Assembly (NCBI GenBank): GCA_022241785.1
Contig: JAKOMP010000006.1
Coordinates: 93,237 to 129,348 of the forward strand
DNA length: 36,112 nucleotides
Reading direction: 5' to 3'
Origin: Cyanocohniella sp. LLY
GTDB lineage: Bacteria > Cyanobacteriota > Cyanobacteriia > Cyanobacteriales > Nostocaceae
The notes beneath the pieces are model-generated. The model was not told where the DNA came from. It made no database searches and was given only the letters and a program-made list of their open reading frames with translations. Both the position numbers and the translations under genes were made by a program. Below, piece by piece: positions 25,099-35,288 of this stretch (positions within the stretch are counted from its first letter, which is position 1; every line of letters begins with the position of its first letter).

Positions 25099-26044
25099 AA
25101 TTTTCAGGGTAAACTGCTGCTGCAAAACGCTCTGCCAAATTAACAATGTCTTGTTTACGGGCCAGTTTATTCATCCATTCTGGGGGAATATTCTCTACAC
25201 CGTAGTAAATGCCTGCTAACCCTCCAGTGACTGCGGCGGTGGTATCTGTATCTCCACCTAAGTTGACGGCTTTCAATACAGCTTCCGAGTAAGACGAAGT
25301 ATTTAACAAACACCACAGGGACGACTCTAGAGTATCAATTACATAACCCCCAGAATTAATCTCCTCCACAGGCAGCTTGGCGATTTCTCCACTAAATATT
25401 CTGCCAAAATGCCGCTTCTCTAAAAGATATTCCCGCTCAGAATAAACAGATTGGATATTTTCTAACCCTTGTAAATAAGCTGCTTGGGGGCTAGCTCCTG
25501 CCAATAAGGCTACTGCAATACTAATATAAATACCGCAAGCCATTTGCGATCGCACATGAGCATGAGTAATTGCTGATACATCATGCACCCGCGCCATCAA
25601 TTCATTGAAAGTCAAGGTCTGATGACAATAAGCCATCGGCAAAATTCGCATTAAAGAACCATTGCCATTACTATCTTCTACCTTGCCTCCTGCCTGATGT
25701 GGTACAACTCCTTGTTTCAGGCGCATAATTGCTGCATGGGTAGTGGGGCCAATATCAAACAAATCGCCCCGGGGAGTCCAATAAGCTTGCTTATACCAGC
25801 GCCAAAAGGAATTGGCTATGGTGTCTAAGGAATATCCTCTACAAAGGCTTTCTGCCAAACAAAACGTCAGTGAACTATCATCAGACCAAGTTCCCGGCGG
25901 TTGATTCCATGTGCCATAACCTATCATTGTTGTCACCGGAGACTTAACTCTCTCAGCGCGGCTAGTAAACTCAACTGGCACACCCAACGCATCACCGACA
26001 CATAAACCCATCAAACCAGACAACGTTTTTGCAGCGGTTAGCAT
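25097..26044 (-). CDS. ADP-ribosylglycohydrolase family protein (DraG-like)
   Basis: A 315-residue all-helical hydrolase that removes ADP-ribose from proteins or related substrates using two Mg ions. Metal-binding motifs are all present: GDALGVPVEF (about 17-26), TWSDDSSLTFCLAESL (about 52-67) and GGDTDTTAAVTGGLAGIYYG (about 260-280). The DraG of nitrogen fixers reverses nitrogenase inactivation, but this family is broad and no draT is in the window, so the substrate is open. It is monocistronic. Confidence 0.92.
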   Translation of the reverse strand: MLTAAKTLSGLMGLCVGDALGVPVEFTSRAERVKSPVTTMIGYGTWNQPPGTWSDDSSLTFCLAESLCRGYSLDTIANSFWRWYKQAYWTPRGDLFDIGPTTHAAIMRLKQGVVPHQAGGKVEDSNGNGSLMRILPMAYCHQTLTFNELMARVHDVSAITHAHVRSQMACGIYISIAVALLAGASPQAAYLQGLENIQSVYSEREYLLEKRHFGRIFSGEIAKLPVEEINSGGYVIDTLESSLWCLLNTSSYSEAVLKAVNLGGDTDTTAAVTGGLAGIYYGVENIPPEWMNKLARKQDIVNLAERFAAAVYPEN

Positions 26045-26645
26045 TATTCAATCTCCATGAAAATTACCAAAACTTAACTTTATAGATTCCACCCTCAAGC
26101 TGGTTGCGATAGCTGCCATATCCCACTGTTTCCCTATGTAAAAAACTAGAACAATGGGTATTAATTAAGTATTTGATTTGTGATACATTCACTAAACTTT
26201 CTTTTCCCGATTGTGACAGTTGATAAACTGACTATTTTTAGTAAAACTCCCGGACAGGAAAATACGAAAGCGAAAATATAACATCTTAGATAATACTAAA
26301 TAAGATAATATATTGTTGTAGGTTGGGCTACGTCATGACGAAATCATTGTGATCCAGAAGAGATTGTGAGAGAAAGAATGAGCTATTTATTTAGTTGCAA
26401 ATATCTTATTTATAGAGCATTTGCCAGGTAGCTGAGAACATCAACTGTTCATAGAACTCTGAAAACACTGGACTTTCCCGCCTGTTCTCTATTGCCTGCT
26501 ATGTAAGTTATACTTTACTAGCCTTAAAGTCTCATGCATCAATAACAACAGTCATTGGACAAATTAGAAAAATTATCTGGAACCTTTTTATACTATTTTC
26601 GACTTTTAATATATAAAGCAAAACACACAAAATTTTTTACAGATT
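26045..26645. other. 600-bp intergenic region
   Basis: AT-rich DNA with no convincing ORF. A remnant of the GTAGGTTGGG-type repeat (TTGTAGGTTGGGCTACGTCATGACGAA) lies at about 26312-26341. The promoter and leader of the outer-membrane protein gene must lie here; no riboswitch fold is evident by eye. Confidence 0.5.
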
Positions 26646-27182
26646 ATGAAAAATATATTCAAGTCTTTGATGGCAATTTCTGCATTGTCTTCCTTGGTAG
26701 TAGCTCCTATTCTTCTTAGTGCTGGACAAGCTTCAGCCCAACCAACCAGAGGTACCGATGCTAGTTATGTTGGTGCTGGTGTAGCAGCTGGCGTAACTAA
26801 TGGCGGACAAGACGGTGATGCGGCTACCTTTGGTGGTAACCTCACAGGCCGTGTGAAACTAGGAAATACACCATTTTCTGCACGTGGTAATGTCCTTTGG
26901 GGTAATGAGACAACAGCTATCATCCCAGAAGTTTCTGTAGACATACCCATTGCTAATCGTACCAACGCCTATATTACTGGTGGTTATTCTTTCGTAGAGA
27001 AGAATGGTGCGCCCACTCCCTTGGGTAACAGAGAGTCTGTAGTCGTAGGCGCTGGTGTGGAATCAGAAGTAGCTAACAACTTCCTTGTTTACACCAATGC
27101 TAAAGTCGGACTTCGTGCCTACGAAAATAGCCCGGCTTCTGCTATCAGCATTAATGGTGGTTTAGGTTATCGGTTTAGATAG
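26646..27182 (+). CDS. Small outer-membrane beta-barrel protein
   Basis: A 178-residue exported protein: signal peptide through QASAQ (about 32), then alternating amphipathic strands (ASYVGAGVAAGVTN, FGGNLTGRVKLGNTPFSARG, AYITGGYSFVEKNG, LVYTNAKVGLRAYE). The C-terminus ends INGGLGYRFR, Arg in place of the usual terminal aromatic, with Phe at the second-last position. Size and pattern fit an eight-strand OmpA/OmpX-like barrel. The function is unknown. It has a long upstream region and its own terminator at 27278-27323. Confidence 0.78.
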   Translation: MKNIFKSLMAISALSSLVVAPILLSAGQASAQPTRGTDASYVGAGVAAGVTNGGQDGDAATFGGNLTGRVKLGNTPFSARGNVLWGNETTAIIPEVSVDIPIANRTNAYITGGYSFVEKNGAPTPLGNRESVVVGAGVESEVANNFLVYTNAKVGLRAYENSPASAISINGGLGYRFR

Positions 27183-27210
27183 AGGCTAGGGGAAAGAGGC
27201 AGGGGGGCAG

Positions 27211-27230
27211 CACTTCGGCTACGCTCAGTG
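27211..27230. repeat. Nostoc-type dispersed palindrome
   Basis: CACTTCGGCTACGCTCAGTG has 4-bp CACT/AGTG outer arms. It is related to the element inside 5859-5912. It sits in a G-rich stretch (GGCAGGGGGGCAG) between gene and terminator. Confidence 0.65.
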
Positions 27231-27277
27231 GACGGGTGCAGGGGGGAAATTTCTTCGTTACTCCCCACTTCCTACGC

Positions 27278-27323
27278 AAGCCGGTTTTGTTAAGTGTTTA
27301 AACACGTACGAAGCCGGCTTTTT
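27278..27323 (+). terminator. Rho-independent terminator after the outer-membrane protein gene
   Basis: AAGCCGG (27278-27284) pairs with CCGGCTT (27314-27320) and is followed by TTT. The loop contains a perfect palindrome GTGTTTAAACAC (27294-27305), so the structure is a hairpin within a hairpin. Confidence 0.78.
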
Positions 27324-27438
27324 GCCGTGTTAAAATTAAAGTATTCCTCATATTTCCGACCGAATTACCGGGGATCACTCAGCTGAAAATGGACTTCGGC
27401 GTTGACCGATGCCTTATTGAGAATACTATACAACTCTG

Positions 27439-29382
27439 ATGGTTAAATCTGCTCCTGCCCCAATTGCTAATCGTAATAAGCCTTCCAAAGTGGAAGGTAT
27501 CAAGGAAAAAAGTAATTTTTTACGTGAACCTGTAGCTACGCAAATCCTTGAGGATACCACTCATTTTACCGAAGAAGCGGTACAACTTCTCAAGTTTCAT
27601 GGTTCTTATCAACAAGATAACCGTGACAACCGTGTAAAGGGACAGGAAAAAGATTACCAGTTTATGCTGCGGACGAGAAATCCGGGTGGGTTTGTACCGC
27701 CGCAGTTATATCTGGCTTTAGATAATTTGTCCAATGAATTTGGCAACCACACCTTGCGCGTTACTACCCGACAGGGCTTTCAATTGCACGGGATTTTAAA
27801 AAAGAATCTCAAAGCTGCGATCGCTAGTATAGTCCAAAATATGGGTTCGACCTTGGGTGCTTGCGGTGACCTCAACCGTAACGTCATGGCACCACCCGCG
27901 CCCTTTAAGAATCGCCCAGAGTACCAGTATGCTTGGGAATATGCCAATAATGTCGCTGACTTACTGACACCGCAAACAGGGGCATATTACGAAATTTGGT
28001 TAGATGGCGAAAAGGCAATTAGTGCAGAAGAAAGCCCAGAAGTAAAAGCCGCACGTCAGCGTAATGGCACTGGCACAATTATCCATGACGGTGAGGAACC
28101 GATTTATGGTACTCACTATATGCCCCGCAAGTTCAAGGTTTGCGTGACTGTACCTGGTGATAATTCCGTTGATTTATATACCCAAGACTTGACTTTGGTT
28201 GTAATTACCAATCAACAGGGAGAACTGTCAGGATTTAATGTGTTTGCAGGTGGCGGCTTAGGTAGAACCCACAATAAAGAAGAAACCTTTGCCAGATTAG
28301 CCGATGAAATTTGTTATGTGGACAAAGATGATGTCTACAACTTAGTCAAAGCCATTGTTGCTACTCAGAGAGATTATGGCGATCGGACCGACCGTCGTCA
28401 TGCCAGATTAAAATATTTAATCAACGATTGGGGTGTAGATAAGTTCCGCTCCCAAGTTGAGGAATACTTCGGGAAATCAGTTGCACCGTTTCAACCATTA
28501 CCAGAGTTTAAATATCAAGACTTCCTTGGTTGGCAAGAACAAGGTGACGGCCAGCTATTTTTAGGCATTTCCGTTGATAATGGTCGAGTCAAGGATGAAG
28601 GTGCATTTCAACTGAAAACCGCCTTACGGAAAATCGTCGAGCAATTTAACTTACCCATGCGCTTGACACCCCACCACAACATCATTTTTTACGACATTAC
28701 GCCAGATATTCAACCAGCCATTCAAAAAATTCTCAACCGTTGCGGTGTCGTTTCTGACCCCAACACCATTGAACCTCTAGTACGTTATGCAATGGCTTGT
28801 CCGGCTTTGCCTACCTGCGGTTTGGCAGTTACTGAATCAGAACGGGCAATACCGGGGATTTTAGAAAGAATCCGCACCCTGTTAGATAAACTCGGTTTAC
28901 AAGATGAGCATTTTGTGGTAAGGATGACAGGCTGTCCTAATGGTTGCGCTCGTCCCTACATGGCAGAATTGGGTTTTGTCGGTAGTGGCCCCGAATCTTA
29001 CCAAGTGTGGCTGGGGGGTTCGCCAGATCAGACACGCTTGGCGCAACCTTATACTGAGCGGTTACACGATAATGACATAGAGAGCTTCCTCGAGCCGATG
29101 TTCGTTTATTTTGATAAATCGCGCAACTCCGGGGAAAGCTTTGGTGATTTTTGCGATCGCCTGGGTTTTGATGCTCTCCGTGAATTTGCTAGCAATTACG
29201 AGCTAGGAAGCTTTACTCCCCAAGCTACTCAGCCTAAGCGTTCTCCTAGCAGATCCCGCCATCGTATCAGCCTTCACGATGAAATTTACGAGAAGTTAAA
29301 GGCTGCTGCTACCAGTCAAGGCCAACCTATGACTAATCTAGTGAATCAGGCTCTAGAAGAATATTTGCAAAAGCTGTCATAA
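27439..29382 (+). CDS. sir: Ferredoxin-dependent sulfite reductase with C-terminal RHH-like tail
   Basis: A 647-residue assimilatory enzyme reducing sulfite to sulfide with electrons from ferredoxin. The first ferredoxin-like repeat includes [20 protein letters not shown] and [19 protein letters not shown]. The siroheme/4Fe-4S cysteines are at [16 protein letters not shown] (about 453 and 459) and [18 protein letters not shown] (about 498 and 502); all four are present. Lys/Arg anion-site residues surround RQGFQ and [10 protein letters not shown]. Beyond the normal end (about 595) follows a basic linker ([12 protein letters not shown]), then [20 protein letters not shown] and [18 protein letters not shown], a strand-helix-helix pattern like ribbon-helix-helix DNA-binding domains. 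Confidence 0.95.
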   Translation: MVKSAPAPIANRNKPSKVEGIKEKSNFLREPVATQILEDTTHFTEEAVQLLKFHGSYQQDNRDNRVKGQEKDYQFMLRTRNPGGFVPPQLYLALDNLSNEFGNHTLRVTTRQGFQLHGILKKNLKAAIASIVQNMGSTLGACGDLNRNVMAPPAPFKNRPEYQYAWEYANNVADLLTPQTGAYYEIWLDGEKAISAEESPEVKAARQRNGTGTIIHDGEEPIYGTHYMPRKFKVCVTVPGDNSVDLYTQDLTLVVITNQQGELSGFNVFAGGGLGRTHNKEETFARLADEICYVDKDDVYNLVKAIVATQRDYGDRTDRRHARLKYLINDWGVDKFRSQVEEYFGKSVAPFQPLPEFKYQDFLGWQEQGDGQLFLGISVDNGRVKDEGAFQLKTALRKIVEQFNLPMRLTPHHNIIFYDITPDIQPAIQKILNRCGVVSDPNTIEPLVRYAMACPALPTCGLAVTESERAIPGILERIRTLLDKLGLQDEHFVVRMTGCPNGCARPYMAELGFVGSGPESYQVWLGGSPDQTRLAQPYTERLHDNDIESFLEPMFVYFDKSRNSGESFGDFCDRLGFDALREFASNYELGSFTPQATQPKRSPSRSRHRISLHDEIYEKLKAAATSQGQPMTNLVNQALEEYLQKLS

Positions 29383-29844
29383 AAGTTATCTACATATACC
29401 CCTCATCAATACTGGTGAGGGGTGATGACAGTTTCCAGATAGCTGAATATATTTTACGGAAAAATTGCTTGTAAATGCTGTGAGCCAACCAGATGAAGGA
29501 AACAGCAAGTATATTATTTAAAGAATTGAATTTCGCCTAAGCATAACTACTATCGTAAATTTACTGAGACTGCTAATATCAGTCTGGAATCCTGCTCTGT
29601 ACATTTGTAGCTTTGTATAGACACTACTTAGACTAATTGTTATGTACTTTATTACAGGCGATCGCCACAACCAGTTTCAGACATCTGGTGTTGGGCGTGT
29701 GTTGAAGATTAGTCACATGGTGATGAATTTAATCGATCAATGGTTAGCTAGTGAAGTACATTCGGCTAGTAAATTGAACGGGGGGAAAAACTGCTGTGAA
29801 TTGAAGTTTGCAGATAGTTTTGTTAATTCAATATAGTCGAACCA
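29383..29844. other. Intergenic region with a terminator-like hairpin
   Basis: CCCCTCA (29399-29405) pairs with TGAGGGG (29416-29422) just after the sir stop and probably ends its transcript, though there is no T run. The rest has no convincing gene. A 64-codon frame at 29642-29836 has no recognisable features and no good ribosome binding site. Confidence 0.6.
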
Positions 29845-32800
29845 ATGAAACAGCAAAAAACTCGTCGCAACCGAGGTGTCATTTTGACCCTCAAAGGCTG
29901 GGATAAACTTCAGGCTGCTAAAGCTCAAGCAGAATGGGAAAAAAATGCTGGAGATAGCTTTTCTTTAGAAGAACTAGGCGATCGCACCCGTTTAGCTCTA
30001 CACACTATATCTAAAATATTGGGGCGCTTAGAAACTGTAGATAAAAGTTCGTTACAGTCTGCCTTTGCTGCCTTTGGTTTGGAATTAGGCAACAGTGATT
30101 ATACCCGACCCAGCCCACCGTGTGATAATTTGGAAATCCGACACATGAATCCGCAGTATGACTGGCAAGAAGCCCCAGATGTATCTGTGTTTTATGGTCG
30201 CAGTGAAGAATTATTAAAGCTACGACATTGGATATTAGAAGACAGATGTCGTTTAGTTGCGTTATTGGGAATTGGTGGCATTGGTAAAAGCACTTTAGCC
30301 GTTAAGTTAGGATTGCAAATTCAAAGTGAATTTGAAGTGGTAGTGTGGCGCAGCCTGCAAAATGCACCACCAGTAGAGGAGCAATTAACAAACATATTGC
30401 AATTTTTGCTGTGGGTGTTGCGAAAAGAAATGGTAGTACCTGAAAGTTTTAATGAAAAACTATCAAAGCTAATGGAATGTTTGCAATCGCATCGATGTCT
30501 GCTGATATTAGACAATGTTGAGACAATTCTTTGTGGTAGCCAAGCCGGAAAATATCGCCCTGGCTCCGAGGGATATAGTCAATTACTCAAATGCATTGGC
30601 GAAGTACCTCATACTAGTTGTGTTTTGCTAACTTCCAGAGAAAAACCCCAAGAAATAGCACTACTAGAAGGAGACAGAACAAAAGTAAAATCTTTGCCAT
30701 TAAAAGGATTGGAGTCTACCGCAGGACAAGAGTTATTTCAGCACAAAGGACAATTCATAGGTACAGAACGAGAATGGCAAATACTAATTGAGCATTATGG
30801 CGGTAATCCCTTAGCGTTGAAGATTGTCGCAGCCGGAACCCAAGAACTTTTCAATGGTAAAATTACCCCTGTTTTGGAGTACATGGAACAGGGAATACTC
30901 TTGTTTGAGGATATCAGCGACTTATTAGAATGCCAGTTCCAGCGTTTGTCAGCAGTAGAAAAAGAAGTTATGTATTGGCTGGCAATTAATCGAGAGCCAG
31001 TATCCCTTGCCCAGTTAGCTGAGGATATTTTCACATCTGCTTCCAAACGTCAATTACTGTCAGCAATTAATTCTCTACTGCGATGTTCATTAATTGAAAC
31101 AAGCGGCGAACATTTCTTCCTGCAACCAGTGGTGATGGAATATGTGATCCAGCGATTGATTGAAAAGATTTATCAAGAATTAGTAGCAGAAAAGTTTGTT
31201 TCTCTAGGCTTACTTCAAACCCATGCTTTGATTAAGGCAACAGCCAAAGACTACATCCGAGAGACACAAAAGCAATTAATTGTGCAACCCTTACTTGAAC
31301 AATTGTTGGTAGAGATAGGCTCTCAACAAAAGCTGGTAATTTTATTGCAAGATGTACTAGAGCTGCAAAGACATCAAACTGCAATACTAGCTGGGTATGC
31401 TGGGGGCAATGTCCTTAACTTGTTAACGCATTTGCAAGTAAATTTACAGGGGTATGATTTCTCAAATTTGAGCATTAGGCAAGCTGAGTTACAAGGTGTA
31501 AATTTAGCTGGAGTAAATTTTCAAAATACTGCTTTTGATAAGTCTGTATTTGCTACAAGCTTGAAGAGTATTTTTTCACTGACCTTGAGTCCAGATGGTC
31601 AACTGTTGGCTACGGGTGATATAGATGGGCAAATTCATTTGTGGCAAATGGCAGATAGAAAAAACTTGTTGACATTTAAAGGACATGACGGTGTCGTTTG
31701 GACAGTCGCCTTTAGTCCAGATGGGCAAACCCTGGCAAGTGGTGGTCATGACGGATTAATTAAATTGTGGGATACACAAACAGGAGATTGTTTAAAAACT
31801 TTAGATAAACATACAGGTATTGTTTGGTCTGTCAGCTTTAGTCCGGATGGTCAAACTATAGCTAGTGGTAGTCAAGACACTTTAATTTGTTTGTGGGATA
31901 TCTATTTAGGTAAATGTCTCAAAATATTGCATGGTCATACTAGTGCGGTATGTTCAGTTAGGTTTAATCCACATGGTTCTATCCTGGCAAGTGGTAGTCA
32001 AGATTGCGACATCCGTTTGTGGAATGTTAGTACAGGTATCTGTATAAAAACTTTGCAAGGTCATGATGGTAGGGTATGCTCGGTTCGTTTCAGTCCAGAT
32101 GGTAAAACTCTTGCCAGTGGGAGTAGTGACCACTCTGTTCGGTTATGGGATATGAGTAGAGGTGTGTGCATAAGAACATTTCACGGTCATAAAGATTGGG
32201 TATGGTCAGTTTGCTTTAGTTCAGATGGTCAAACTATTGCTTCAAGTAGTCATGACTCCAGTGTGAGGTTATGGAATGTGCTACAAGGTACGTGCTTTAA
32301 ACTTTTCCACGGACATACCAGTGAAGTGTACTCAGCTATTTTTAGTCCAGATGGTCAAACCTTATTTAGTGCTAGTAGGGATTCCAGCGTGCGTTTTTGG
32401 GATGTAAGTAAAGGTGTGTGCGTGAGAACTTTACAGGGTCATTCCAGTGGGGCGCATTTGGTCAGTTTTAACCCTGATAATTGTCTGTTGGCGACAGGTA
32501 GTTTTGATGGTTTGGTTCGGCTATGGGATATTGCATCTGGGTACTCTACTAAAATTTTACAAGGTCACACAGATTGGGTATGGTCAGTTAGCTTTATTCC
32601 AGATGGTAATATTTTAGCGAGTGGCAGTGATGACAAAAGCATTAAACTGTGGGATGTTATTTCTGGTGATTGTATTACAACCTTATATGGTCATAGTAGT
32701 GGAGTAACATCAGTTAGCTTTAGTCCAGATGGTCAAATCTTGGCTAGTGCTAGTAGAGACAAGAGCGTGAAGCTTTGGGATATTTATAAGCAGAAATGTA

Positions 32801-33423
32801 TAAAAACACTAGAAGGTCACACGGATGCAATCTGGTCAGTTAGCTTTAGTCCAGATGGCAATACTTTAGCTACAGGTAGTGCGGACTGCTTGGTTAAGTT
32901 GTGGGATGTCTCTGAAGGTAAATCCATAACAACTTTGTCTGGTCACGCTGATGCAGTCTGGTCATTGAGTTTTAGTCCTGATGGTAAAATGCTCGCTAGT
33001 GGTAGTGTTGATGGCTCAATTCGATTGTGGAATACCAGTAACTTTACTTGCATAAAAGTATTACCAGGACATACTTCTACTGTATGGTCAGTCAGTTTTA
33101 GTCCAGATGGTTGTATCTTGGCATCCGCGAGTTCTGACCAAACAATTTGCTTATGGGATATTAATAACTTTACCTGTTTAAAAGTGTTGAATACTCATAG
33201 TAGTGGAGTATGTTCTGTTTGCTTTAATTCTGTTGGTAATATCTTGGTTCACACCAGTCAAGATGAGGGAATTAAGTTTTGGGATGTGGTAACAGGTGAG
33301 TGCATGAAAACCCTGAAAGTAGATCGCCTTTATGAAGGGATGAACATCAGGGGGGTGAGTGGGTTAACAGCAGCGCAGCGATCGGCTCTTTTGGCTTTGG
33401 GGGCTGTGGATGGTGTAAGGTAG
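29845..33423 (+). CDS. STAND protein: HTH-like N-terminus, NB-ARC ATPase, pentapeptide stretch, 14 WD40 repeats
   Basis: A 1192-residue signal-transduction NTPase. Residues 1-85 ([20 protein letters not shown] to [12 protein letters not shown]) form a predicted helical HTH-like effector region. NB-ARC (about 110-380) has FYGR, P-loop [16 protein letters not shown] (about 141), Walker [12 protein letters not shown] (about 217), TSREKP and the [11 protein letters not shown] motif (about 319). A winged-helix part follows, then [20 protein letters not shown] and [18 protein letters not shown] (pentapeptide-like). WD repeats of 42 residues run from about 575 to 1165; I count 14, enough for two seven-bladed propellers. 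The tail [20 protein letters not shown] is typical of Nostoc WD proteins. The trigger and output are unknown. Confidence 0.92.
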   Translation: MKQQKTRRNRGVILTLKGWDKLQAAKAQAEWEKNAGDSFSLEELGDRTRLALHTISKILGRLETVDKSSLQSAFAAFGLELGNSDYTRPSPPCDNLEIRHMNPQYDWQEAPDVSVFYGRSEELLKLRHWILEDRCRLVALLGIGGIGKSTLAVKLGLQIQSEFEVVVWRSLQNAPPVEEQLTNILQFLLWVLRKEMVVPESFNEKLSKLMECLQSHRCLLILDNVETILCGSQAGKYRPGSEGYSQLLKCIGEVPHTSCVLLTSREKPQEIALLEGDRTKVKSLPLKGLESTAGQELFQHKGQFIGTEREWQILIEHYGGNPLALKIVAAGTQELFNGKITPVLEYMEQGILLFEDISDLLECQFQRLSAVEKEVMYWLAINREPVSLAQLAEDIFTSASKRQLLSAINSLLRCSLIETSGEHFFLQPVVMEYVIQRLIEKIYQELVAEKFVSLGLLQTHALIKATAKDYIRETQKQLIVQPLLEQLLVEIGSQQKLVILLQDVLELQRHQTAILAGYAGGNVLNLLTHLQVNLQGYDFSNLSIRQAELQGVNLAGVNFQNTAFDKSVFATSLKSIFSLTLSPDGQLLATGDIDGQIHLWQMADRKNLLTFKGHDGVVWTVAFSPDGQTLASGGHDGLIKLWDTQTGDCLKTLDKHTGIVWSVSFSPDGQTIASGSQDTLICLWDIYLGKCLKILHGHTSAVCSVRFNPHGSILASGSQDCDIRLWNVSTGICIKTLQGHDGRVCSVRFSPDGKTLASGSSDHSVRLWDMSRGVCIRTFHGHKDWVWSVCFSSDGQTIASSSHDSSVRLWNVLQGTCFKLFHGHTSEVYSAIFSPDGQTLFSASRDSSVRFWDVSKGVCVRTLQGHSSGAHLVSFNPDNCLLATGSFDGLVRLWDIASGYSTKILQGHTDWVWSVSFIPDGNILASGSDDKSIKLWDVISGDCITTLYGHSSGVTSVSFSPDGQILASASRDKSVKLWDIYKQKCIKTLEGHTDAIWSVSFSPDGNTLATGSADCLVKLWDVSEGKSITTLSGHADAVWSLSFSPDGKMLASGSVDGSIRLWNTSNFTCIKVLPGHTSTVWSVSFSPDGCILASASSDQTICLWDINNFTCLKVLNTHSSGVCSVCFNSVGNILVHTSQDEGIKFWDVVTGECMKTLKVDRLYEGMNIRGVSGLTAAQRSALLALGAVDGVR

Positions 33424-33513
33424 GTTTTTAGATAGGGGCGATTGCTTAACAAAACTGCATTTTCATCTAATTAATACTAATTGAAAATTTTTTAATTTTT
33501 TCTCAAGCTGCCT

Positions 33514-33972
33514 TCATTTACTAATCTTTGACTTTTTATTAAGAGAATTTATAAAATTAACAAAAGGTTGAGGATAAGTAGTATTGTTGGAGATTAGATA
33601 CCAAGATTGCTGAAAAGCTGGTTTATTAAAACTTGATGCCATACCAGATTTCCATCTTCTCCATAATGTTTTATTAATCAGTTTCAAATCTTTATATATA
33701 GAAAATTCCTCGTAACATAAATCAAAGTATATCCACATATAACGCAAGATTTTATCTTGTTCTTCCACATCTAAAGATTCAAGATTAAAATCATCAAATA
33801 TTACATTTTTTGGTAAATTTAAAATAATTTCTTGATAACGCTTTGTGTATTCACTAATGTTTGCTACTAATAATTGTTTACGAACACCTCTGTCTTGTAT
33901 CCATATACTAAAAAAAGAAGATACTAAAGCTACAGTAGCAATAATATCACTTGGCTGCATTGAAAGTTTCAT
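33514..33972 (-). CDS. Small membrane-anchored protein overlapping the papain-like gene
   Basis: A 152-residue protein with one N-terminal membrane segment (DIIATVALVSSFFSIWI). The cytoplasmic-looking part has GVRKQLLVANISEYTKRYQE and YMWIYFDLCYEEFSIYKDLK, then KTLWRRWKSGMASSFNKPAF. This resembles the single-TM small proteins with a Trp/Tyr-rich helical domain seen near many mobile genes, but I cannot name the family. Its start overlaps the end of the upstream gene by 26 bp, so the two are translationally coupled. It is AT-rich compared with flanking genes. Confidence 0.65.
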   Translation of the reverse strand: MKLSMQPSDIIATVALVSSFFSIWIQDRGVRKQLLVANISEYTKRYQEIILNLPKNVIFDDFNLESLDVEEQDKILRYMWIYFDLCYEEFSIYKDLKLINKTLWRRWKSGMASSFNKPAFQQSWYLISNNTTYPQPFVNFINSLNKKSKISK

Positions 33973-34849
33973 TTTTCTTATTTGTATTTAAAGCTTCATT
34001 TTGATAATTATTTAAATTACGCTTGGAGAGTTGAAAAAAGAACGCACCAAATTTTGATTGTTTACACAAAGGTTTATTCGGTTTTTTATTATTAAGATAT
34101 TTTTGAACACTATATGAAAATTTCTCAAGTGTTTTAGGTGACCAAAAATCAACAAGTGCATACATTGTTGCGGTATATTCAATATCAAAAAAAACAGCAA
34201 GAGTTGGAATTATATATCGAGAAAATCTCCAATAAACAGAACCACAGATTGCAACAAAAATATATAGGAAAGGCGCAATGTTTTTATTGATATAGGTTAA
34301 TGACCTGTAAATCCATACAACAATCCCACCAACAAAAAGAAGAATAATAGATACCAATCCTCTACCTTTTTCTAAATACATTCTAGGATTACAAAAGGAA
34401 CAATAATTACCATTAGAACATTCCAATCCTTTTTTTATAAAATATGCAACCACTTTACAACAGTTATTCCAATGTATATGATATTTAGAAAGTAGTATTT
34501 CATCATTTAAATAAGGTACTGCTAGTTTTCTCATATTATTTTCGTTTAAACCTGGTATCTCAATTTCAACATCAGGTTGACTTTTTCTTTTTATACATTC
34601 GTCACGATAAGAAATAAACGAAGCTTTTGACTTTGCTGGTTCTAAAACAAATGCTTTAAATTTATTCCATAAGGTGAATTTTTTATCAGAATGAATTATT
34701 TGTAGCCTATGGCTTATATATACATTTTCAAGTTGTTTACTATCATCAATAATTTCAAGTGAAGCGTGACCCGTAGTACCTGTTATTAGCTCACTATATA
34801 CAGTATATTTAGGAAGATTACCTTTCCAAATATAGACTTTAACAGTCAT
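33947..34849 (-). CDS. Papain-like-fold candidate with C-terminal membrane segments
   Basis: A 300-residue protein. The N-terminal domain (1-145) has GTTGHASLEI (His28), then DVEIEIPGLNENNMRKL and YHIHWNNCCKVVAYFIKKGL (Cys130/131). His early and NC(C/S) late, with an 'I-I-PGL-E--M' segment between, is the order seen in permuted papain-like (NlpC/P60-related) domains of bacterial effectors. A Cys cluster follows (CSNGNYCSFC), then two to three membrane helices (about 165-183, 192-208, 211-226) and a basic tail. The catalytic reading is an inference from motif order. Codon use is AT-rich, unlike the core genes, which suggests acquisition. Confidence 0.6.
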   Translation of the reverse strand: MTVKVYIWKGNLPKYTVYSELITGTTGHASLEIIDDSKQLENVYISHRLQIIHSDKKFTLWNKFKAFVLEPAKSKASFISYRDECIKRKSQPDVEIEIPGLNENNMRKLAVPYLNDEILLSKYHIHWNNCCKVVAYFIKKGLECSNGNYCSFCNPRMYLEKGRGLVSIILLFVGGIVVWIYRSLTYINKNIAPFLYIFVAICGSVYWRFSRYIIPTLAVFFDIEYTATMYALVDFWSPKTLEKFSYSVQKYLNNKKPNKPLCKQSKFGAFFFQLSKRNLNNYQNEALNTNKKNETFNAAK

Positions 34850-35030
34850 AAGTAGACTCCAAATAGTTAATTAAGAAAAAATAGTTTAAATTACTGTTTT
34901 ATCGAATTTATTGCATCTCCTACATCAAACCCATTATTAAAGGCGATCACGACAATTATTAGTCTAGATATTTCAACGTGAGAATAACTGTTCTTGACGC
35001 ATCATCCCAACCAATAAATATGTTAAATAC

Positions 35031-35288
35031 CTAAAGGTCAACGATATTTTTAGATGCATCAGCATGAAGCTCTAAAGCTACATCACCGCGTTTAGCTTGT
35101 CTATTAATCCAATCAATCGTTGGTCTGAGTCTTAATTCAGGTACAACTGATACTTTTAAACCTCTGGATTGTAATTCCTTCTCAACTGCATCGCATATTA
35201 ACTTTATTTCTGCGGCTTCTGTAGCACCTCCGGCTACTGCGCCAGGATCGCCAGCGCCATGACCGGCTGAAAGAAATATAGTTGCCAT
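35031..35288 (-). pseudogene. N-acetylmuramoyl-L-alanine amidase (Amidase_3-like), truncated
   Basis: From ATG 35288: MATIFLSAGHGAGDPGAVAG, GATEAAEIKLICDAVEKELQ, RGLKVSVVPE, and LELHADASKNIVDL then stop. The first zinc ligands (His in SAGHG, Glu in ATEA) and the HAD ligand are present. The protein ends at residue 86, whereas family members continue about 100 residues to the catalytic Glu. No continuation is visible downstream in any frame on this strand, so it is a C-terminally deleted gene. An upstream in-frame start at 35366 exists, but the family begins at the later ATG. Confidence 0.78.

Noticed and set aside
25097-26044. Assignment as draG of a nitrogenase-regulating DraT/DraG pair
   Set aside because: Only the general ADP-ribosylglycohydrolase motifs are visible and no draT is nearby, so the specific name is not justified.
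26045-26645. Riboswitch or small RNA in the long leader of the outer-membrane protein gene
   Set aside because: No conserved core or strong paired structure could be recognised by eye; only AT-rich sequence and a repeat remnant.
29642-29836. 64-codon open frame between sir and the WD40 gene
   Set aside because: No family resemblance, weak start context and composition like intergenic DNA; not called as a gene.
31565-33330. Tandem DNA repeats at 126-bp periodicity
   Set aside because: These are the codons of the WD40 repeats, not an independent repeat element.
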